From: an uncultured Solobacterium sp.
GTDB lineage: Bacteria; Bacillota_I; Bacilli_A; Erysipelotrichales; Erysipelotrichaceae
Length of the DNA: 25,868 nucleotides
Assembly: GCA_927911475.1 (NCBI GenBank)
Contig: CAKMPP010000014.1
Location: 1 to 25,868 of the forward strand
Direction: 5' to 3'
The translations under genes were made by a program, and so were the position numbers. Below, in pieces: positions 17,658 to 25,803 of the stretch (position 1 is the first letter of the stretch; each line of letters begins with the position of its first letter). The notes below the pieces were generated by a model that was given only the letters and a program-made list of their open reading frames with translations, made no database searches and was not told the DNA's origin.

Positions 17658-19230
17658 ATGGAAAGATGGATACTCGCAGTTGTAACACTAATCGCAATGT
17701 TAATACCAACCAAACATGCATTACATATGTTCCAGCAGAACCGCTATGAATTAGGTAGATATAGTAAGTGGCTTGCTGGAAATAAAAAGATGATACAGGG
17801 AATGTTGGTTTCAACACTTTGCTATATCATCGTTGCAGGATTATTAACATACTTTGCTGGATTTACAATTTTTGCATGGGTATGGGTAGGGCTACTACTT
17901 GTATTTACAGGCATTAACTTTACGAGAGAGAAAAACAAGAAATATATTAAGCCACTTGTATATACAGGACGCGTAAAGCGTCAAATCGCTGTGATAGCTT
18001 TATTAGAGATTGGTCTTGTATTCCTCAACTTTAAATTATTACCTCAGTATGCATGCATATCAACACTTGTGATTATTCTACCTTGGTTTTTAATCTTCCT
18101 GGTAGGATGGATTACATCTCCAATTGAAGCACTTGTAAAACAATGGTTCATTGGACAAGCGAAGAAGATTCTTCGTGAGGACAAAGAACTGATTAAGATT
18201 GGTATCACTGGTAGCTACGGTAAGACATCTACTAAGAATGTTATGCAGGCGATGATTGGTGAGCAATTTAATACATTAATGACACCTGCTTCATACAATA
18301 CACCAATGGGTATTACAATTACGATTCGTACTTTGTTAAAGCCTATTCATAAAGTATTTGTATGTGAGATGGGTGCTGATCACGTTGGTGAAATTACTTC
18401 TCTAATGAAGTTTGTACAACCGTCCATTGGTGTTGTAACATCGATTGGGCCGCAACACTTAACAACCTTTGGCTCTCAAGAGAATATTATCAAAGAGAAG
18501 ATGCAGATGATGGAACTATTACCAAAGGATGGACTTGGAGTTCTCAACTATGATAACGATTTTTATCCGTAACTATCATTTAAAGAATCCTGTTAAGACA
18601 GTGAGTTATGGTGTAAAGAGTAGAGACGTTGATTATTACGCAGATGATATTACTTACACGCGTATGGGTTCTTCTTTCACGGTTATTCATCGTGATGAAC
18701 ATGTACGTATCGAAACAAAGCTTCTTGGTGAGTTAAATATCCTAAATATTCTATCTGCTATCTGTGTTGCAAGACAGCTCAATGTGCCATGGCCAACAAT
18801 CCAACGTGCAGCGAAGAATATGAAGCAGGTTGAACATCGCTTAGAACTTAAGACAATTAATGGTTATCGCTTTATTGATGATGCGTTTAACTCGAATCCA
18901 GTTGGCTCTGCAATGGCACTAGAAGTACTTGCGATGATGCCAAATACACGTTATGTTGTAACACCTGGAATGATTGATCTTGGTGCAATTCAAAATGAAG
19001 CGAATAAAGAATTCGGACGTAAGATGAAGGGAAAGGCTGATGAGGTAATCCTTGTTGGTGAAATCCAAACAAAGCCAATCTACGAAGGCTTACAAGAAGT
19101 TGGATTTGATATGCAACGTGTCATTGTTGTTAAAACAGTCAAAGAAGCTTTTGACCATATCTATCGACATGCATTACCTTCCGATACAATCCTATTGGAA
19201 AATGATTTACCTGATGCATTTAGTCACTAA
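17658..19230 (+). CDS. murF: MurF-like UDP-MurNAc-tripeptide:D-Ala-D-Ala ligase with N-terminal membrane domain (frameshift in T5 at 18560-18564)
   Basis: About 523 residues after removing one T, which joins NYDNDF to IRNYHLKNPV. Residues 1-165 hold four or so hydrophobic helices, not part of the classic ~450-aa MurF. The ligase then follows: ATP-binding ITGSYGKTSTKN, central region VFVCEMGADHVGEITSLM, IGPQHLTTFGS, and the C-terminal domain motif DDAFNSNPVGSAMAL (typical DD.YNANP). It completes the UDP-MurNAc-pentapeptide in peptidoglycan synthesis. The membrane domain would place it at the inner face of the membrane. It starts one base after the hydrolase gene and ends in a terminator. Other Mur-ligase family roles (e.g. 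MurT-like) are less likely. Confidence 0.85.
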
Positions 19231-19256
19231 AAAAAGCCACATCAGTGGACTTTTAT
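19229..19256. terminator. Bidirectional terminator between MurF and the MFS gene
   Basis: CCAC and GTGG flank ATCA, with A6 on the left and TTTTATTT on the right, giving U tracts on both strands. It lies directly between the two convergent stops. Confidence 0.7.
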
Positions 19257-20485
19257 TTCGTTTTAATTGTTTTAATAAAGAAGAAGATACCTAACACAAA
19301 GAAGATTGCGATACTTCCTACACCAGCACTGATAGAACCTGTTACCTGTGATACAAGTGATACAGATGCTGTACCTAAGAAGGCTGCACCCTTACCACAG
19401 ATATCCATTAAGCCAAAGTATTCACCAGACTGTTCTGCTGGAATAATCTTTGTAAAGTAAGAACGTGATAAAGCTTGAATACCACCTTGGAATAAGCCTA
19501 CACATACTGCAAGTATCCAGAATTCAACTTGTGTATCTAAGAAGATTGCAAAGATTGCGATGCCGAGATATGCAAAGATACAGATTAGAATGAGACGTGT
19601 TGTATCAAACTTCTGTGCAAGACGTCCAAATGTAAGAGCAGCAGGGAAGGCAACAACCTGTGTTAGTAATAATGCAAGTAATAAACTTGTACTATCTAGA
19701 CCAAGCGCTGTTCCATATGCAGTTGCTAAATCGATGATTGTATAAACACCATCAATATAGAAGAAGAATGAAATTAAGAACAAGAATATTTTCTTATGTT
19801 TTGTTGCATTCTTGAGTGTATTTCCTAAACGTTTAAAACTATCTGCGATAGCGTTCTTCGTATTTTCAATATAATGCGTTTGTTTATATGTCTTTAACAA
19901 AGGTAACGAGAATACAAACCACCAGATTGCTGTAATCGTAAATGCAATTGTCATTGCTAGGGCACCAGAGATACCAATCTTTTTCGCATTTAAAATAACA
20001 CCAAGCGAAATTACAAATGGAATACAAGAACCAATATATCCCCAAGCATAGCCTAAAGAGGATACGCTATCGAGACGCTCTTCAGTGGTGATATCTCCTA
20101 ACATAGAATCATAGAAGATAATACTAGAAGAGTATACCGCCTTAGCAATAATGAAGAATATAAGAAACATTAACCAATGTGAGATAAATCCCATAATAAA
20201 ACATAAGATGGAACCGACTAATACAGAGATAAAGAAGATAGGTTTTTTAAATCCCTTGAAGTCTGTGATTGTTCCAATAACTGGTCCTAGGAAAGCGACA
20301 CAGAGTGTTGCGGCTGATGCGGCATACCCCCAATATGCTAGATAGCTTACCGATGATAATCCATCTTTCTCTGCCAAGCTATTAAAGTATAGCGGCATAA
20401 TCGTTGATACCAATAGTATGAAGGCAGAGTTACCGACATCATATAAGATCCAGTCTTTTTCGGCCTTAGTTAGTTTTGTAAACAT
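19253..20485 (-). CDS. UMF1-type (Atg22-like) MFS transporter
   Basis: An intact 410-residue protein with about 12 hydrophobic segments. The opening LTKAEKDWILYDVGNSAF and the downstream ATLCVAFLGPVIGTITDFKG, with its cytoplasmic DFKG loop, match the UMF1 family of the major facilitator superfamily (named after the yeast vacuolar Atg22 relatives). The substrate of bacterial members is not settled; amino acid or peptide efflux has been suggested for relatives. AGGGAG lies 9 bases before the ATG. It is convergent with MurF and not obviously in an operon. Confidence 0.85.
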   Translation of the reverse strand: MFTKLTKAEKDWILYDVGNSAFILLVSTIMPLYFNSLAEKDGLSSVSYLAYWGYAASAATLCVAFLGPVIGTITDFKGFKKPIFFISVLVGSILCFIMGFISHWLMFLIFFIIAKAVYSSSIIFYDSMLGDITTEERLDSVSSLGYAWGYIGSCIPFVISLGVILNAKKIGISGALAMTIAFTITAIWWFVFSLPLLKTYKQTHYIENTKNAIADSFKRLGNTLKNATKHKKIFLFLISFFFYIDGVYTIIDLATAYGTALGLDSTSLLLALLLTQVVAFPAALTFGRLAQKFDTTRLILICIFAYLGIAIFAIFLDTQVEFWILAVCVGLFQGGIQALSRSYFTKIIPAEQSGEYFGLMDICGKGAAFLGTASVSLVSQVTGSISAGVGSIAIFFVLGIFFFIKTIKTK

Positions 20486-20602
20486 AGTTCAATCTCCCTA
20501 CGATATTGATTATGCGTTAAAAAAGGTTATGAAACAATTATTTTTGTAACAAAAATGAAAATTTCATGTAGTAAACACAATTAAACAATAAAAATATGAA
20601 GT

Positions 20603-20636
20603 AAAAAATCCTATAAGTTATATCTCATAGGATTTT
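20603..20636 (-). terminator. Terminator of the 20618 gene, overlapping its last codons
   Basis: On the minus strand AATCCTAT and ATAGGATT form an 8-bp stem around the stop codon, followed by six Ts. Confidence 0.8.
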
Positions 20637-21678
20637 AAGTATCTTCCTTCATTTGGGTGGTATTCTGGTCGTGCAACAATATTGTGCTGCACTAATAACT
20701 CATTGACTGTTCCAAAAATTAAATGATAGATTTCATTGGCGATATCACGAATATCTACATTATGTTGAATTGATAATAAGTTATGTTCTTTACTTAAGAG
20801 ATTAAGGCATTCGGTTAAGGTTTGTGAACATGAGTCAATAACAATTTTAGAAATTTCATCACCAACTTTAAAATCATTGTGCGAATAAACTGGAACATTT
20901 ATTTTTCTGTCTTTAACATATCCAAATTCAGTGAATATACCTATTATTTCATCTGAAACTGTATTCCCTAAAATGAGGGAATGGAATGCCGACCCCAATT
21001 CGTCGGGGGGAGTATTTGAAAGTAGTATCTAATTGCTGCGTTTTCTGTAGCATGAATTGGCGATAGAAATCATTTCGATTTCCATCACAATCTCCAAAAG
21101 AGCTAAATGTTCCGTGACTTGTTTGAAGTCGATTATAAGAACATAAAAGTTTATTACTATATGTGTTTAGAGAATTACTCTTTTCATACATAATGATGAG
21201 ATAATCTGAACAATTTGAATGAACTTTGTGAGTTGTAATTAAATTATATTTTGTAAGTTCATCAAAAATTGTTCCGTCAAAAACATATCCACATAACATG
21301 TGATAGAGATTAACTTGATCTGAGAAACCATTTTGGATTTGATGGATTGTATTAATTAGGCTATCAGTTTGCTGCTCTATTGAATGGAAAATTTTTTTGC
21401 TAGCAAGTGAAATATATTTCTTTAATATAGGTAAATCTTTTTCGATAAAAATAGGGGGTATTTAAAGATATTTTATTATTGCAAAGTTTAATGACATCAA
21501 TCATTAATAAACAGTTTGTGATTTCGTTATTTGAGTATTGGTTGACATCTATACTATTTGGGGTTTGATTAATGATTTCTGAAAGTACATGTAAAACAGA
21601 AGGATTGCTTAGAATGATTCTTGGATTATTCTTGATTGTTGATAAATCATTTTCGTAATAAAAGATATCGAACTCCAT
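20618..21678 (-). CDS. Unrecognised ~353-aa protein (two +1 frameshifts)
   Basis: Starts at ATG 21678 behind AGAGGAAATT (MEFDIFYYENDL). Removing one C in the minus-strand C5 run (G5 at 21454-21458) joins NTP to IFIEKDLPILKKYISLASKK. Removing one C in the C6 run (G6 at 21005-21010) joins FKYSP to DELGSAFHSLILGNTVSDE. The result is one continuous protein of about 353 residues. It has no signal peptide, no membrane segments and no catalytic motif I recognise. The C-terminus HNIVARPEYHPNEGRYLKSYEI looks like a conserved tail. A possible enzyme or regulator, flanked by a terminator on the left and the short-ORF locus on the right. Function not assigned. Confidence 0.6.
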
Positions 21679-21724
21679 AATTTCCTCTGAATTTATTATA
21701 TAGTATCTGAAGTGAATCTTATAA

Positions 21725-21870
21725 AAAATAAAAACCGATGAGTTGAAACGCCTCGCACGCGATTTCCTCGTCGGTGTCCTATCAGGAGTTATTGCTGGAC
21801 TCATTACTTCGTGGATTACCAGGTGATACCAGCCATGGGTGAAAGCCCCTCTCCTTTATTAAATTATATT
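21725..21870 (-). ncRNA. Candidate small structured RNA / peptide locus with intrinsic terminator
   Basis: Reading the minus strand, TAAAGGAGAGGGGC (a perfect ribosome-site-like start) is followed by ATG with a 6-codon ORF (MAGITW, stop). Next comes a hairpin ACCGACGAG/CTCATCGGT (one mismatch) and TTTTTATTTTTT, a good terminator. The whole is about 140 nt. The opposite strand has a short hydrophobic ORF. The arrangement resembles a small toxin mRNA with antisense RNA, or a short regulatory RNA. There is no proven family. Confidence 0.35.
21743..21826 (+). CDS. Short hydrophobic peptide ORF, 27 codons, start uncertain
   Basis: In the plus frame the segment reads LKRLARDFLVGVLSGVI then AGLITSWITR followed by stop: basic ends with a membrane-spanning centre, the form of type I toxin peptides. 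The open frame extends to 21725, but no ATG and no ribosome site are in it; only a TTG at 21743 is available, so it may be broken or a chance frame. The resemblance is in shape only. Confidence 0.25.
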   Translation: MKRLARDFLVGVLSGVIAGLITSWITR

Positions 21871-21961
21871 TGTTTTTCATTAAATATCAAGAATACCTAT
21901 ATATCGTAATCTACTCCTAGTGGTAAGTTTTAATACTGTTTAAATTAACGGAAATAGAGAG

Positions 21962-21988
21962 AAAAATAAAAAATCCTATTTCTAGGAC
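21962..21988 (-). terminator. Terminator after the tRNA cluster
   Basis: On the minus strand TCCTA, GAAA loop, TAGGA is followed by TTTTTTATTTTTC, immediately downstream of tRNA-Gly. Confidence 0.8.
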
Positions 21989-21995
21989 TAATTAA

Positions 21996-22068
21996 TGGAG
22001 CGAGTGAGCGGAATTGAACCGCCGTGTCCACCTTGGCAAGGTGCGTTCTACCATTGAACTACACTCGC
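21996..22068 (-). tRNA. tRNA-Gly (GCC)
   Basis: The minus strand folds into a full cloverleaf: acceptor GCGAGTG/CACTCGC, anticodon loop TTGCCAA and T loop TTCAATT, with encoded 3' CCA. It is the last of three tRNAs. Confidence 0.95.
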
Positions 22069-22072
22069 GTAA

Positions 22073-22149
22073 TGGCGGTCCCGACGAGATTCGAACTCGC
22101 GATCTTCTCCGTGACAGGGAGACGAGATAAACCACTACTCCACGGGACC
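22073..22149 (-). tRNA. tRNA-Asp (GTC)
   Basis: Acceptor GGTCCCG/CGGGACC, anticodon loop CTGTCAC, T loop TTCGAAT, discriminator G, CCA encoded. Spacing to tRNA-Gly is 4 bases. Confidence 0.97.
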
Positions 22150-22155
22150 AATGTA

Positions 22156-22246
22156 TGGCGAGGAAAGAGGGATTTGAACCCTCGCGCCGGTTTCCCGACC
22201 TATGCCCTTAGCAGGGGCACCTCTTCGGCCTCTTGAGTATTTCCTC
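22156..22246 (-). tRNA. tRNA-Ser (GCT)
   Basis: A long class II tRNA (91 nt) with acceptor GAGGAAA/TTTCCTC, anticodon loop CTGCTAA, an extended variable arm (GGTCGGGAAACCGGC) and encoded CCA. First gene of the cluster. Confidence 0.95.
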
Positions 22247-22290
22247 AACTATTGCCAAGTGCATACTGACTAACCGTTCAGCGCTTTACT

Positions 22291-22320
22291 ATATTACCAT
22301 GGTCATTTTTTTCATTGCAA
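22291..22320 (-). promoter_or_regulatory. Putative promoter of the tRNA cluster
   Basis: Minus strand TTGCAA (-35) and TAATAT (-10) with 18-base spacing and a TGG before the -10 box, about 45 bases upstream of tRNA-Ser. Confidence 0.5.
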
Positions 22321-22358
22321 GATGTTTTTTTGCTTTTTTTGACGAATTTTTGTAAAGC

Positions 22359-22844
22359 CTAGCGCTGAAAGGCTTTTTTTAAGAATACAAGACGATTTGT
22401 GACTGTTTCGCGTGCTGCACATAGCTTATCAGCCCAACATACGACCCAAGCTTCTTTCGATTGTGGTGGATACATCGTCAGTGGAAACATGTGATGCACA
22501 ATAATATCTTCCTCGATAGGGCCGATATGATAATCATCCTTAGCATTGTTAGCTGCAGTGTAAGGATGCGTGAATCCATGTAAACCGAAGTGCTTTTGTG
22601 GAATATGCCAATCGTACAAGAAATAGTCATGTAATAAAGCACCAGTAATCATTGCGGAATAGTCGACATCAAAATTGTGAGTTTCTGCTAACTCACAAGC
22701 TGTAAGTGCGACATCAATACAATGTGCATATACAGTTGTCTTTCCGTGCTGAATAAAGTTTTTTACCAAACTATATCTGCCTGTTTTTTCTAAGCGTTCT
22801 ACTTCATCCATGACCGCTTTATAGTGCTTGTTCTGCATATTCAT
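22359..22844 (-). CDS. HD-domain phosphohydrolase
   Basis: An intact 161-residue protein with the HD superfamily pattern: His in VYAHCIDVAL, the HD doublet in ALLHDYFLYDW, further histidines in HGFTHPY and VHHMFPL, and the final Asp in VVCWADKLCA. These coordinate metal and hydrolyse phosphate esters, often of nucleotides. It is cytoplasmic. The substrate is unknown. The stop lies inside a hairpin (AAAGCC...GGCTTT). It is divergent from the ribokinase gene. Confidence 0.85.
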   Translation of the reverse strand: MNMQNKHYKAVMDEVERLEKTGRYSLVKNFIQHGKTTVYAHCIDVALTACELAETHNFDVDYSAMITGALLHDYFLYDWHIPQKHFGLHGFTHPYTAANNAKDDYHIGPIEEDIIVHHMFPLTMYPPQSKEAWVVCWADKLCAARETVTNRLVFLKKAFQR

Positions 22845-23002
22845 ACTAATAATCTATACGATTCGGCACGAAATGAACAGAAATATAATCTTTTTCTGAA
22901 AAAATTTATACAGAGTGAAGGAATTGCTAGAGATTTCATTTGGATAAATCATAGAAGTATGTCATATTAAATTTATAAGATTTACGAAAAGTGAGGTTAC
23001 AA

Positions 23003-23899
23003 ATGAAAGTTTTAAGTTTTGGATCATTGAATTTTGATCATGTGTATCAGATGGATCATTTTGTAATGCCAAAGGAGACAACATCTTCTTTGTCCTATAG
23101 TAGAGGCTTCGGAGGAAAGGGTCTAAATCAATCCATCGCTTTAGCAAAATCAGGTTTAGATGTATATCATGCTGGACGTGTTGGTTTTGATGGACAACCA
23201 TTTATCAATTACTTACAAGAGTATGGTGTAAAGGTTGATTATCTTAAGAAGGATGAAGAGACTGCGACTGGACATGCAATCATTCAGGTAAGTCATAGTG
23301 AAAACTGTATTATCCTTTTTGGTGGTGCGAACCAATTGATTGATGAAGCACAGATTGATGAAGTATTAACACATTTTGAAAAGGGAGATTTATTGCTGAT
23401 TCAAAATGAAATATCATCTTTAACATACTTAATCACAAAAGCACATGAGAAGGGTTTACGTATTGCCTTTAATACTGCACCAATGGATGAAAAGGTATTT
23501 AGTTATCCTCTAGATTTAATTGATATCTTTGTGGTGAATGAAGTAGAAGGTAAGGGACTTGCGAATGTTTCTTCAAATCGGGTAGAAGATGTGATTGCAG
23601 GATTACAGAAGGCTTATCCAAACAAGGAAATTATTTTAACAGTTGGTAGTCTTGGTTCTTATTATATTTGTGGTGAGACTGTGATTCATCAAGAGGCTTA
23701 TCGTGTAGAGGCTGTTGATACAACGGCTGCTGGGGATACTTTCACAGGTTTCTATCTAGCAAGTATCTTGCGTGGAGAAAAAGTAAATACTGCATTGCGT
23801 ATTGCCGCAAAGGCAAGTAGTATTACCGTTACCAAAGAAGGTGCGGCTAAGAGTATTCCTACATTAGAACAAGTATTAGAGAGTATGAAAAATGTCTGA
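23003..23899 (+). CDS. rbsK: PfkB-family sugar kinase, ribokinase-like
   Basis: About 298 residues from ATG 23003 (GTGAGG upstream; an earlier in-frame start at 22991 lacks support). The ribokinase signature GFGGKGLNQSIALAKSG near the N-terminus and the catalytic motif DTTAAGDTFTGFYLA, with the Asp base, are present. NTAPMDEKV and VVNEVEG match the middle of the family. It phosphorylates ribose (or another pentose or nucleoside) with ATP. The neighbours, uridine phosphorylase-like and adenosine deaminase, suggest use of ribose freed from nucleosides. It ends inside a terminator shared with the convergent gene. Confidence 0.85.
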   Translation: MKVLSFGSLNFDHVYQMDHFVMPKETTSSLSYSRGFGGKGLNQSIALAKSGLDVYHAGRVGFDGQPFINYLQEYGVKVDYLKKDEETATGHAIIQVSHSENCIILFGGANQLIDEAQIDEVLTHFEKGDLLLIQNEISSLTYLITKAHEKGLRIAFNTAPMDEKVFSYPLDLIDIFVVNEVEGKGLANVSSNRVEDVIAGLQKAYPNKEIILTVGSLGSYYICGETVIHQEAYRVEAVDTTAAGDTFTGFYLASILRGEKVNTALRIAAKASSITVTKEGAAKSIPTLEQVLESMKNV

Positions 23900-23918
23900 G
23901 GTTATCAGACATTTTTTT
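23891..23918. terminator. Bidirectional terminator that also encodes the ends of both flanking genes
   Basis: AATGTCTGA (23891-23899) and its complement TCAGACATT (23905-23913) surround GGTTA and are flanked by A and T tracts. On each strand AAT GTC TGA is read as the last two codons (Asn-Val) and the stop of the gene ending there. Confidence 0.9.
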
Positions 23919-24642
23919 CTAATTTATAGATAGCTTCCAGTGCTGTAAGGATTTCTCTGCGTTCGCCTTCCATTGTCTTCGTTGCTTGATCGGCGTAATC
24001 ACCAATCGCATCTGCTGTATCTTGACCATAGAGAACAACGTTATTAAGGATGGACATTGTGCGAATGTTGCGTAAACGACCTACTGTAAATAGGGCGGCT
24101 GTTTCCATATCTGCACCAAGAACACCCATGGATGACCATTTCTTTTCTTCTTCTGCGTTTGTGTCAATATAGAAGCTTTCATGGCTATGAACGATACCAG
24201 TGTGATAGTCCCAATGATTTTCTTTTGCGGTTTCGATACATTTGAGTAAGAATTCTGTATCCGCAACTGCTGGATAGCGAATATCAGCATATGCCTTGGA
24301 TGTGCCTTCATCACGTACTGCGCCAATGGCGAAGATAAGATCTCCAAGTTGGATATTTTTTTGTAGGGCACCACAGGAACCGATACGTATCATTGTGTCT
24401 ACGCCAATGTGTTTTAACTCTTCAATGGCGATGGAAGCAGAGGAGCCACCGATACCAGTGGAGATGGCAATCACCTTTACACCTTTATAGTAACCGGATA
24501 TACTTCTAAATTCTCGGTTATATGCAAGTTCTTTTACATCCTCAAGGAAGGGGATAATGCGATCGATGCGGGCTGGATCTCCAGGCATGATTGCATACTT
24601 TGCGTTTACACTTTTGTCTAATTGAATATGTGCTTCTAGCAT
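23905..24642 (-). CDS. udp: Uridine phosphorylase-like nucleoside phosphorylase
   Basis: An intact 245-residue protein of the PNP/UDP phosphorylase superfamily (COG2820-like). Phosphate-binding IMPGDPARIDRI, ribose-binding IRIGSCGALQ and the nucleoside-site ADMETAALF are present. It cleaves a nucleoside with phosphate to the base and ribose-1-phosphate; uridine is the likeliest, purines cannot be excluded. The start overlaps the adenosine deaminase stop in ATGCTAG, so the two form an operon with coupled translation. It converges on the ribokinase gene 5 bases away. Confidence 0.85.
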   Translation of the reverse strand: MLEAHIQLDKSVNAKYAIMPGDPARIDRIIPFLEDVKELAYNREFRSISGYYKGVKVIAISTGIGGSSASIAIEELKHIGVDTMIRIGSCGALQKNIQLGDLIFAIGAVRDEGTSKAYADIRYPAVADTEFLLKCIETAKENHWDYHTGIVHSHESFYIDTNAEEEKKWSSMGVLGADMETAALFTVGRLRNIRTMSILNNVVLYGQDTADAIGDYADQATKTMEGERREILTALEAIYKLEKNV

Positions 24643-25666
24643 CGTGCATATTCCTTTCTGGCTGTTTCTAAAATATGCAGTAATTCTTTTCTTTCTTCTT
24701 CTGTAACAAATGCGGCATTTACTGCATTGATATTCATTTGGAAGATATCATCGACTGTAAATCCCATGTCATCGATACAATGTGCGTATTCGTCTGTGAT
24801 GTGTACACCAGCAAATGTATCGTTATCAGTGTTAACAGATACAAGGACGCCTTGGTCATAGAGTGGTTTCATAGGATGCTTTGCGTACGATGGTACGGTC
24901 TGACACTGTACATTGGATGTAGGGCAGATTTCAAAGAGTACTTTGTTTTCTTTTGCTCGTTCGACAAGTTCTGGGTCGAAGTATACATGGTGTCCATGAC
25001 CAATACGTGTTACACCAAAGTCCATTGCGTCTTTGACTGTATCTGGTCCTTGGCTATCACCTGCATGACAAGTCATAGGTAGACCATATTCTTTCGCCTT
25101 TGCGAATAATGGGCCAAAGTTAGATAGAGGTACAAATCCTTCTGCACCTGCAAGGTCAATTCCAACAACACCTTTGCCAAGGTATTGCTTGCATACTTCT
25201 ACCGTTTCCATATTTTCTTTTTGGTTTAGTGTATCAACACCAACACACATCATGCATGTAAGGATACCAATACGAAGATTAGGATATTTTTTAAGAGCGT
25301 TGTTTCTGCCTTCTAATACAGCCTCTGTTGCTTCAGCTTGGGTTAGACCTTTTTGTGTGTGGAGCTGTGGTGCGAAGCGAATCTCTGCATAAATGTAGCC
25401 TTGGTTGGCTAAATCTTCAATCAACTCTTCAGTGATACGAGTGATAGAAGTTTTATCTTGCATGCATTTAAGAGGAGTATCAAACATCTTAAGATATTCA
25501 TTTACATCTTTGGCATTTGCACACTTACGAATAAAGGCTTCATAGCCTTCGATTGTATCTGCAGGATTTCAACATTTTGTTCATGTGCAAGTTTCCATAT
25601 TGTATCCATGCGGAATGAGCCATCTAGATGCAAGTGAAGATTAATTTTAGGTATACGATTTAACAT
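24636..25666 (-). CDS. add: Adenosine deaminase (frameshift at ~25564)
   Basis: About 343 residues once one base is restored in the GG at 25564-25565. Start ATG 25666 (AAAGGACAAAAATT upstream) gives MLNRIPKINLHLHLDGSFR. Zinc and catalytic motifs are intact: HLHLDGS, TCHAGDSQG, RIGHGHHV, CPTSNVQC and SVNTDNDTF. It deaminates adenosine or deoxyadenosine to inosine or deoxyinosine in purine salvage. Without the correction the protein is truncated to a start at 25487, lacking the HLH zinc ligands. It is the first gene of an operon with the nucleoside phosphorylase. Confidence 0.92.
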
Positions 25667-25697
25667 AATTTTTGTCCTTTCCGGTGAGATGTATTTG

Positions 25698-25726
25698 TTG
25701 ACTTATTTAAAACCCGATAATAAAAT
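25698..25726 (+). promoter_or_regulatory. Sigma-A-type promoter for the lipoprotein gene
   Basis: TTGACT and TAAAAT separated by 17 bases, 78 bases before the ATG at 25804. Confidence 0.65.
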
Positions 25727-25737
25727 GAGTTTACATG

Positions 25738-25779
25738 AAATCGCTTTCACCATTTATTTTAAGAGATGACTAGCGATTT
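25738..25779 (+). repeat. Inverted repeat in the lipoprotein leader
   Basis: AAATCGCT and AGCGATTT, perfect 8-bp arms separated by 26 bases, just after the promoter and before the ribosome site. Possible operator or leader hairpin; no riboswitch consensus is seen. Confidence 0.5.
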
Positions 25780-25803
25780 GAAAAGATTTTGGGAGGAAAT
25801 TAA

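Noticed and set aside
21400..21804. N-terminal extension of the unrecognised protein beginning MSPAITPDRTPTRK
   Set aside because: The ATG at 21678 has a good ribosome site, and the upstream part lies in a terminator hairpin.
24738..25082. Plus-strand ORFs opposite the adenosine deaminase gene
   Set aside because: Frame shadows without ribosome sites; the minus strand carries all family motifs.
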